Shown: positions 58,401 to 64,000 of the stretch, piece by piece
Layout: each line of letters begins with the position of its first letter
How positions within the stretch are numbered: position 1 is the first letter of the stretch
Source of the DNA: Streptomyces luteolifulvus
Lineage (GTDB): Bacteria; Actinomycetota; Actinomycetes; Streptomycetales; Streptomycetaceae
Length of the DNA stretch: 64,000 nt
Direction of reading: 5' to 3'
Assembly: GCF_008806595.1 (NCBI RefSeq)
Contig: NZ_VZRB01000032.1
Coordinates: 1 to 64,000, forward strand
Made by a program: the position numbers and the translations under genes
The notes under the pieces: generated by a model
Told to the model about the DNA's origin: nothing
The model's database searches: none
The model's input: only the letters and a program-made list of their open reading frames with translations

Positions 58401-58616
58401 CTACGGTCCGTCTCCACCGTCAATAGCGCGGTACAGGGCAACCAGGGCAGCGCACACGCCCACGGTGCCGCCGAACGCGACTCCCGCACCACACAGGACA
58501 TCGGGCCAACTTGCCCCCGCCGACCGCGCTGCCCATGCGGCAACCACCGCAACTAGGGCAGAAAAGATCACTACCAGGCCAATCGCCAGTAACCGCAATG
58601 CCCGCGCGTTGTTCAT
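58401..58616 (-). CDS. Moron 4: 71-residue two-helix membrane protein
   Basis: Opposite strand between tail genes; its stop is 10 bases from the upstream gene's stop. Two membrane helices: LLAIGLVVIFSALVAVVAAW and WPDVLCGAGVAFGGTVGVCA. GGAG lies 8 bases before the ATG. No family recognised. Probably expressed from the lysogen. Confidence 0.6.
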   Translation of the reverse strand: MNNARALRLLAIGLVVIFSALVAVVAAWAARSAGASWPDVLCGAGVAFGGTVGVCAALVALYRAIDGGDGP

Positions 58617-58728
58617 CCTCGGCGCTCCACCGTTCTCGATTTCCGCTCCTTGATGCGCGCACGAACGTAAGCAAGCAACCTGGCGAAAAACAACGACGAT
58701 AAGGGCTTTTGAGGTGGGTCACATATCA

Positions 58729-59838
58729 GTGAGCAAGTTGCACAAATCGACCCATTACCGCTTGCTGTTCTGCGATCTGCGATCAGACCAGTTGCTCGAC
58801 GCTCTGCCCGTACTGGGCGTGTCCCTCGACGACTACATAGGCAAGACAGGCCGGTTGACCGGCACCGTGCCGATCCCCAACCGCGCCATTGCGGAGCGGG
58901 CCCGCCGGGCGATCGTGCCTGGCCGAACGGCCGTGTGGGTCGAGCGGGAGCGCGACATTTGGTGGGGCGGGATCCTGTGGACGCTCGCCGTCGCCTCGGA
59001 CTCCCGGGGGTTCCTCGGTGCGCAGATTCAGGCCGGCGGGTGGGAGTCCTACCTGTACCGGCGCCTGTTGCTTGACACCCAAGTCGCCGAGCAGGTCGAC
59101 CAGTTCGACATAGCGCGCGGCCTGGTCGACTACGTGCAGAACACCGCCGGCGGGAACATCGGCATCACGTACGACGGCGCCGTATCCGGCGTTGCCCGTG
59201 ACCGTACGTTCCTGCGCTACGACCTGCACAGCATCGGCGACCTGCTCGACGACCTCGCCGCCGTCGAGGACGGGTTCGAGTGGCGCATCGCGTCGTTCCG
59301 CGACAGCGACGGCCGTCGCGTCAAGCGCTTGCAGCTGGGACACCCCGTCATCCGCGCCGGCGCGTCCGACATCGTCCTCGACCACCCCGGACCGGTCCTG
59401 TCCTACACGTGGCCCACCGACGGCACGATCAAGGCGAACGTGTGGCAGTCCCGCGGCGCGTCCATCAACACCAACCAGGCCGCCGACTCCTACCCGCTCA
59501 CCTCGCCCGTACTGGTCGACGACGCCGATATCGCCGCCGGCTGGCCGCGCCTCGACGGCTCCAGCGATCACACCACCGTTGAGCGACAGGCCACCCTCGA
59601 CGCCCACGCCCGCGCCGACTGGAGCGCCGCCCGCACCCCCGTGCAGATACCCGAGGTCGAGGTCTTGCTCGGCGGCACCATCACGCCCGCCCTGCTCGGC
59701 GCCACGGTCCGGCTCCGCATCCGCGACCTGTGGCACCCGACCACGCTCGATGCCCGGTACCGCGTCGTCGGCCTGTCCATCACCCCGCCCGAGCGAGGCC
59801 GCCCCGAGACGGCCCGCCTGTACCTGGAGGTTCCCTGA
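58729..59838 (+). CDS. Tail protein, Gp37/hub-like
   Basis: 369 residues. LHKSTHYRLLFCDLRSDQLL, TVPIPNRAIAERARRAIVPG and DLHSIGDLLDDLAAVEDGFE followed by RHP-like beta strands resemble ReqiPepy6 gp37-type tail tip proteins. The GTG giving VSKLHKS is chosen; GAGGTGG lies 9-10 bases upstream. The 5' end is less GC-rich, next to moron 4. Confidence 0.7.
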   Translation: MSKLHKSTHYRLLFCDLRSDQLLDALPVLGVSLDDYIGKTGRLTGTVPIPNRAIAERARRAIVPGRTAVWVERERDIWWGGILWTLAVASDSRGFLGAQIQAGGWESYLYRRLLLDTQVAEQVDQFDIARGLVDYVQNTAGGNIGITYDGAVSGVARDRTFLRYDLHSIGDLLDDLAAVEDGFEWRIASFRDSDGRRVKRLQLGHPVIRAGASDIVLDHPGPVLSYTWPTDGTIKANVWQSRGASINTNQAADSYPLTSPVLVDDADIAAGWPRLDGSSDHTTVERQATLDAHARADWSAARTPVQIPEVEVLLGGTITPALLGATVRLRIRDLWHPTTLDARYRVVGLSITPPERGRPETARLYLEVP

Positions 59839-59840
59839 CC

Positions 59841-60566
59841 GTGCCGTACGTCCCGCAAGACGTGTTGGACCGGATCGCCGCCCTCGAACGCGAGGTACGA
59901 CAGCTGCGAGGCCGCGCGCAGATGCGCCCCGCCCTCAACCAGGTGTTGAACGGCGACGTGGTGATCGGCGAGGGCGGACAGCTGATCGCCAAGACCCCCG
60001 GCGGCATACGGACGTTCGTCGTCGGCCAGACACCCGAAGGCGACTGGGGCGTCGGCCTCGGCCGCGAGCAGGGCACCGCCGCCCTGACCGTGGGCGACGA
60101 CGTACTCACCAACGCGCAAATGATCCGCACGTGGTCGCGTAGCGGCGAGGTCATCGTCATGGACGACGCATGGGCCGACGGATTCCTCGGCCGTCCCTCC
60201 ATGCCCATTCCCATGCAGCCCACATCCGGGCGCGAGACCAGCAACACCGACACCACCACGGCATGGACCGGCGCAACACGGCTGATGAACCCCGTTCTGT
60301 ACGCCGCGTTCGAGACGTTCACCCCGACCGGCACCACCGCCGACGTGTCGTTCGACGACGGCCTCGGCGAGATCGATTCATGGGTCGCCAACACCTCGAA
60401 CGGCTGGACGTACCACGAGATCACCAAGCCCGTCCGGCAGAACTTCATGGACCACTGCAACTACCGGTTGAAGCACTCCGTACGGACCGGCACCGGCTCG
60501 ATCCGTACCAACTGCCTCGGTGTCTACACCCGGAACAGCTTCAACGCCTCGGAGGCCCCCCAGTGA
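59841..60566 (+). CDS. Minor tail protein with N-terminal coiled coil
   Basis: 241 residues. Coiled coil DRIAALEREVRQLRGRAQMR, then GQLIAKTPGGIRTFVVGQTP and a C-terminal beta domain with NSFNASEAPQ end. The GTG follows GGAGG. It ends in a 4-base overlap with the next small gene. Confidence 0.65.
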   Translation: MPYVPQDVLDRIAALEREVRQLRGRAQMRPALNQVLNGDVVIGEGGQLIAKTPGGIRTFVVGQTPEGDWGVGLGREQGTAALTVGDDVLTNAQMIRTWSRSGEVIVMDDAWADGFLGRPSMPIPMQPTSGRETSNTDTTTAWTGATRLMNPVLYAAFETFTPTGTTADVSFDDGLGEIDSWVANTSNGWTYHEITKPVRQNFMDHCNYRLKHSVRTGTGSIRTNCLGVYTRNSFNASEAPQ

Positions 60567-60724
60567 CCACGCCCGCCCCCGCCCCCGATCCGGAAAACGG
60601 CGGCACCCTGCCCGCCCCCGGCAACGACCCCCACACCCCCGCACCGCTTACGGAGGAAAGCACCGATGCCGCTCCCCGAGGGGATACCGACCGTCCGAGT
60701 GACAGGCCGGTTCCTGACACCTGA
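60563..60724 (+). CDS. Pro-rich linker-like ORF
   Basis: 53 residues (TPAPAPDPENGGTLPAPGND, Thr/Pro/Asp-rich) translated from GTGA overlap. Its second half overlaps the fibre gene start in another frame. Disordered; may simply couple translation. Confidence 0.4.
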   Translation: MTTPAPAPDPENGGTLPAPGNDPHTPAPLTEESTDAAPRGDTDRPSDRPVPDT

Positions 60725-62261
60725 CGGACAACCCCTTACGGGACAGGTCGTGTGGAGGACGCCGGCCCTGATCACCTTCGGTGCGTACGACGTGATCCTC
60801 GGCGGACCGGTTACCGCGCCGCTCGACGCCACGGGCGCATTCGCCGTCGAACTACCGGCCACCGACGCCCCCGGCATGAACCCTGCCGGCTGGTCGTACA
60901 CCGTCGCCGAACAGCTCGCCGGCGTCGCGATGAACCGCGTCTATCAGGTCCTCTTGCCCGCCGAGGCACCCGAGGTCGACCTCGCCGACATCTCGCCGAC
61001 CAACCCGACGACCCCGAACTACATCGCCGTACGCGGCGACAGCGCGTACGAGGTCGCCGTCGAGAACGGGTTCGCCGGGACCGTCGCCCAGTGGCTCGCA
61101 TCCCTGGTCGGCCCCCAGGGAGTCAAGGGCGACATCGGAGCGACCGGCCCCCAGGGAGCGACCGGCCCGCAGGGACCACAGGGCACCCAGGGACCGGCAG
61201 GCGCACCGGGCGTCGTCCAGTCGGTCAACGGCAAGTCCGCCGCCGCGGTCACCCTCGCCGCCGCCGACGTCGGCGCCATCCCCTCGACCGCAGCCGGCAC
61301 CGCGAACGGCGTCGCCCAGCTGGGCGCCGACGGGAAGGTACCTGCCGCGCAGCTACCGACCGGCAGCGGCGGGGGCGTGCAGTCCGTCAACGGCGTCACG
61401 CCGGACGGATCTGGAAACGTGGTGCTCACCGCCGCCAACTTGGGAGCCGTCGCCACCGCCGACAAGGGCGCCGCGAACGGTGTCGCCACGCTCGGCGCCG
61501 ACGGCATCCTCACCGGCGCGCAGCGCCCCACCTACACCGCGGCAGACGTGGGCGCCGAGGCCGCCGGTACGGCCGTCACCCTCAGCACCACGCAGACGAT
61601 CAGCGGAACGAAGACGTTCAGCGCCGTACCGTCGAGCAGCGCGGCACCGACCACCGCGAACCACCTCGCGCGCAAGTCGTACGTTGACGCCGCAGCGTTC
61701 GCCGGCGAGTGGTCGCCCGCCGACCACGGCCTCGCCTGCTGGGCGTTCGACCCCGCTCTCGCCGTGTCGACCGGCCTGTACCCAGGGTCGGGCCCGATCC
61801 GGGTAACGGCCGTCATCCTCCGCGCCGCCGCCACAATCAACCGCATCGTGTGGTTCGCGACCGGCTACGCCGGAGGACTGCAAACCGGATCGTGGGCCGC
61901 CCTCTACAACAGCAGCGGGACCAGGGTCGCGGCGACCGGCGACATGTCGACGGCCACGTACGAGCCCGCCGAGGAGCACGACGCCGGGGGCGGAACGATA
62001 TCGAGCCCCCTCACGGCCGCCTACTCGGCAGCAGCCAGCATCTATTACGTGGCGTGGCGCATGGTCTACAACACCACGACCGGCGACGGCCCAATGATGC
62101 TCGCCGCCGAGTCCGGAGCCGGCGCCCCGCCGAACCAGTTCGGTTACACCCTGGTCCGCCGGTTCGGCGTGTACGCCACGGGCGCCGCCTCGGCCCCCGC
62201 CTCGATCACCCTGTCGAGCATGGAGAACGGCGCAAACCGCTTTTGGGCCGCCCTCGCGTAG
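60666..62261 (+). CDS. Tail fibre with collagen-like repeats
   Basis: 531 residues, GGAGG before the ATG. N-terminal immunoglobulin-like region (TGRFLTPDGQPLTGQVVWRT), collagen-like GXY triplets about 149-182 (GPQGVKGDIGATGPQGATGP), then two matched repeats (QSVNGKSAAAVTLAAADVGA; QSVNGVTPDGSGNVVLTAAN) and a C-terminal beta domain after STTQTISGTKTFSAVPSSSA. Trimeric receptor-binding fibre likely. Confidence 0.85.
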   Translation: MPLPEGIPTVRVTGRFLTPDGQPLTGQVVWRTPALITFGAYDVILGGPVTAPLDATGAFAVELPATDAPGMNPAGWSYTVAEQLAGVAMNRVYQVLLPAEAPEVDLADISPTNPTTPNYIAVRGDSAYEVAVENGFAGTVAQWLASLVGPQGVKGDIGATGPQGATGPQGPQGTQGPAGAPGVVQSVNGKSAAAVTLAAADVGAIPSTAAGTANGVAQLGADGKVPAAQLPTGSGGGVQSVNGVTPDGSGNVVLTAANLGAVATADKGAANGVATLGADGILTGAQRPTYTAADVGAEAAGTAVTLSTTQTISGTKTFSAVPSSSAAPTTANHLARKSYVDAAAFAGEWSPADHGLACWAFDPALAVSTGLYPGSGPIRVTAVILRAAATINRIVWFATGYAGGLQTGSWAALYNSSGTRVAATGDMSTATYEPAEEHDAGGGTISSPLTAAYSAAASIYYVAWRMVYNTTTGDGPMMLAAESGAGAPPNQFGYTLVRRFGVYATGAASAPASITLSSMENGANRFWAALA

Positions 62262-62287
62262 ACCACGCCGCCCCCTTCCCTCCCGTA

Positions 62288-62317
62288 CGCCCCGGCACCG
62301 CGCCGAGGGCGTTTTTT
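62288..62317 (+). terminator. Rho-independent terminator between tail and lysis genes
   Basis: CGCCCCGGC and GCCGAGGGCG arms (one mismatch) followed by TTTTTT. Confidence 0.85.
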
Positions 62318-62337
62318 CATGTCTGGAGACAATCCGT

Positions 62338-63291
62338 ATGTCATCCCCCCTGTCCGCAACCACGTTCCGCGACGCCATCAAGGGCGAGGGCGTGCGCGTC
62401 GTCGAGGTCGGTTCGTGGCGCACCCACAACCGCAACCACAAGGGCCCATGGGGGCCCATGCGCGGCGTGATGATCCACCACACCGTCACGTCGGGCACCG
62501 AGCACAGCGTCGCCATATGCCGCGACGGGTACAGCACCCTCCCCGGCCCGCTGTGCCATGGCGTGATTGACAAGGCCGGCACTGTCCATCTGATCGGCTA
62601 CGGCCGCGCCAACCACGCCGGAAGCGGCGACGACGACGTACTCGACGCCGTCACCGCCGAGCGGTCCCCGCTCCCCAGCGACAACGAGGCCAACACCGAC
62701 GGAAACCGCTACTTCTACGGGTTCGAGTGCGTCAACCTCGGCGACAACGTCGACCCGTGGCCCGCGGTACAGGTCGAGGCCATCGCGCGCGCCGCCGCCG
62801 GCATCTGCCGAAAGCACGGATGGGGCGCCGAATCCGTGATCGGCCACCACGAGTGGCAGCCCGGCAAGGTCGACCCCCGCGGGCCGATCGGCAAGAAGGG
62901 CGGGCCCGCCCTCACCATGGACAAGATCAGGGCGCGTGTCGACCACCTGCTCGACGACGACACCGCGCCGGCCCCCACCAAGCCGGCGCCGAGCAAGCCC
63001 TCGGCGAAGGTCGTCGACCTGTCCCAGCTGATCGCCGCCGCCAGGACGGACCCCGCCAAGGCCGGTATCCCCGTGTCGTACGCCGGCGCCCGGATCGTCG
63101 AGGACGCCCTCGCCGCCGAGGGACTGCTCGACCGGAAGTACGTCGACGGCCATTTCGGCTCGACGACCGTCGCGGCATACCGCCGTTGGCAGCAGCGATG
63201 CGGCTACAGCGGCGCCGCCGCCGACGGCATCCCCGGCCGCGACTCCCTCGCCGCCCTCGGCCGGAAGTACGGGTTCACCGTCACCGCGTGA
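62338..63291 (+). CDS. Endolysin: N-acetylmuramoyl-L-alanine amidase with PG-binding domain
   Basis: 317 residues. Amidase_2 domain about 30-185 with zinc ligands in GVMIHHTVTSGTEHS and VIGHHEWQPGKVDPRG; a Pro/Ala linker; then a peptidoglycan-binding domain about 225-315 (RKYVDGHFGSTTVAAYRRWQ, QRCGYSGAAADGIPGRDSLA). It cuts the peptide from glycan at lysis. No signal peptide, so it needs the holin. Confidence 0.93.
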   Translation: MSSPLSATTFRDAIKGEGVRVVEVGSWRTHNRNHKGPWGPMRGVMIHHTVTSGTEHSVAICRDGYSTLPGPLCHGVIDKAGTVHLIGYGRANHAGSGDDDVLDAVTAERSPLPSDNEANTDGNRYFYGFECVNLGDNVDPWPAVQVEAIARAAAGICRKHGWGAESVIGHHEWQPGKVDPRGPIGKKGGPALTMDKIRARVDHLLDDDTAPAPTKPAPSKPSAKVVDLSQLIAAARTDPAKAGIPVSYAGARIVEDALAAEGLLDRKYVDGHFGSTTVAAYRRWQQRCGYSGAAADGIPGRDSLAALGRKYGFTVTA

Positions 63292-63370
63292 CCCCGCCGC
63301 CCCATCCTCGCCCGCCCGTCAGCCACCGCGCCGCCGGGCGGGCCCTCACCGAACAGGAGCACACCCCACC

Positions 63371-63607
63371 ATGAACCCCGCCAACAAGCGCACCGTTCGC
63401 ACCGTCCTTCAGGGCGTCGTCATGTTCGCCGTCGCCCTCCCCGCCATCGTGACCGCGTCCGGCATCCCCGAGTCGCTTCCGTGGGTCGCCGGCGCCCTCG
63501 CCGTCGCCGGCGGCCTCGCGCGCGTCATGGCCCTGCCCGCCGTCGAGCAGCTGCTCGACCGTGTCGGCCTCGGCCTGGTCGACGACGACCAGGGCGGTAG
63601 CGCGTGA
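63371..63607 (+). CDS. Putative holin
   Basis: 78 residues with two membrane helices (TVLQGVVMFAVALPAIVTAS and WVAGALAVAGGLARVMALPA) and a charged C-terminus. AGGAG lies upstream. It sits directly after the endolysin. Overlaps the next gene by 4 bases (GTGA). Confidence 0.78.
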   Translation: MNPANKRTVRTVLQGVVMFAVALPAIVTASGIPESLPWVAGALAVAGGLARVMALPAVEQLLDRVGLGLVDDDQGGSA

Positions 63608-63864
63608 CTTCACCGCCCCCGCCCGAGTCGGTCGCCGTTGAACTGGAGAAACTACGCGGCACCATGGCCGAGGGGTTCGCCCGTGTCGACGGATCGCTCG
63701 CCCTGCTCGTTCAGCGGGGCGACCAGACCGACCGGCAGCTCGCCGACCACGACCAGCGGCTCGACGCCCTCGAACGCGGCCGGTGGCCCCTGCCATCCGT
63801 CGCCGCCCTAGTCGGCACCCTCGGCCTCGCTATATCCCTGTGGCAGTTCGCCGCCACGCGATAG
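63604..63864 (+). CDS. Second holin-like protein (coiled coil plus membrane helix)
   Basis: 86 residues. An N-terminal coiled coil (ESVAVELEKLRGTMAEGFAR, DRQLADHDQRLDALERGRWP) and one C-terminal membrane helix (PSVAALVGTLGLAISLWQFA), the plan of XhlA-like holin partners. GTG start coupled to the holin. Confidence 0.7.
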   Translation: MTSPPPPESVAVELEKLRGTMAEGFARVDGSLALLVQRGDQTDRQLADHDQRLDALERGRWPLPSVAALVGTLGLAISLWQFAATR

Positions 63865-63870
63865 AACAAC

Positions 63871-63905
63871 GCCCCCCGTACGGCCGATCATGGCCGTACG
63901 GGGGC
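63871..63905 (+). terminator. Terminator after the lysis genes
   Basis: GCCCCCCGTACGGCC and GGCCGTACGGGGGC arms with a 6-base loop begin 7 bases after the last stop. Confidence 0.8.
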
Positions 63906-63948
63906 GCTTCTTCCGTTCCACCGTCGCGCACGACACCCGCCGCGAGTC

Positions 63949-64000
63949 ATGGGTACCGTTCTGGAGAGAGCCCGAACGGATGGAGCCCCGCGCATGCTGG
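63949..64000 (+). CDS. Possible start of another gene, cut by the window edge
   Basis: ATG at 63949 reads MGTVLERARTDGAPRML and runs off the window. No ribosome site is seen, so it would be leaderless. It might be a phage accessory gene near the right end. Confidence 0.3.
   Translation, partial: MGTVLERARTDGAPRML

Noticed and set aside
28920..63964. GTTCTGGAGAG occurs at the xthA junction (minus strand) and near the right edge (plus strand, 63958-63968), as a possible att pair.
   Set aside because: The copies are in opposite orientation; attL and attR of an integrated prophage must be direct. The match includes a ribosome-site-like GGAGAG, which raises chance similarity.
31421..64000. CRISPR array in the prophage.
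   Set aside because: No regularly spaced direct repeats of 25-40 bases were found; repeats seen are short operators, iterons or protein-level repeats.

Overview
The window is Streptomyces-type chromosome: very high GC, strong third-position GC bias, many GTG and some TTG starts, TTA (bldA-type) codons confined to regulators, an AfsA/gamma-butyrolactone receptor pair, and an abundant Streptomyces intergenic repeat. It splits at about 28.9 kb into a host part (left) and a siphovirus-type prophage (right) that runs to the window edge, so the right attachment site is not seen.

Host part, 1-18.5 kb: the flank of a specialised-metabolite cluster, probably a chlorinated aromatic (type II) polyketide. 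It holds the 5' end of a biotin carboxylase gene, a flavin reductase, a tetracycline-type (CtcP-like) flavin-dependent halogenase, a double-MarR regulator, an O-methyltransferase, an MFS exporter, a hemerythrin-like protein, a cation/proton antiporter, an FMN reductase, an F420-type oxidoreductase and three small cyclase/barrel proteins. No ketosynthase lies in the window; the core would be left of base 1. Regulation is dense: an HTH/Cys-rich pair, a LuxR response regulator with a soluble kinase, a JadR1-like atypical response regulator lacking the phospho-acceptor Asp, an AfsA-like enzyme, its receptor-like TetR and a second TetR. A 16-base motif recurs before three cluster genes, and an ATAC...GTTTTTT element recurs before two regulators.

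Host part, 18.7-28.9 kb: ordinary chromosome. DUF1876 protein, EamA transporter, YbaK-like protein, TetR-MMPL pair, a 51-residue charged protein, an SDR/hydrolase/flavin-monooxygenase operon with a divergent MerR, and exonuclease III.

Prophage, 28.9-64 kb: large serine integrase, small membrane protein and leaderless HTH repressor on the minus strand; then Cro-like, replication-type, HNH and SSB genes; a leader region; terS, terL, portal, MuF, scaffold, capsid, connectors, tail tube, frameshifted tail chaperone, tape measure, tail proteins, collagen-like fibre, amidase endolysin and two holin-like genes. The minus-strand lysogeny genes read straight into host exonuclease III, whose ribosome site and TTG start lie at the junction, so the prophage may drive a host repair gene.

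The most unusual aspect is a set of small independent cassettes (morons) interrupting the phage operons: minus-strand genes at 36551, 38171, 44933, 48234 and 58401, and a terminator-bounded plus-strand cassette at 52.5-53.0 kb containing a 29% GC island flanked by alternating CG tracts. Four of the six encode predicted membrane proteins, suggesting genes expressed in the lysogen (for example superinfection exclusion). An Rmf/CrpP-like small protein follows the MuF gene, and MuF itself carries four tandem repeats.
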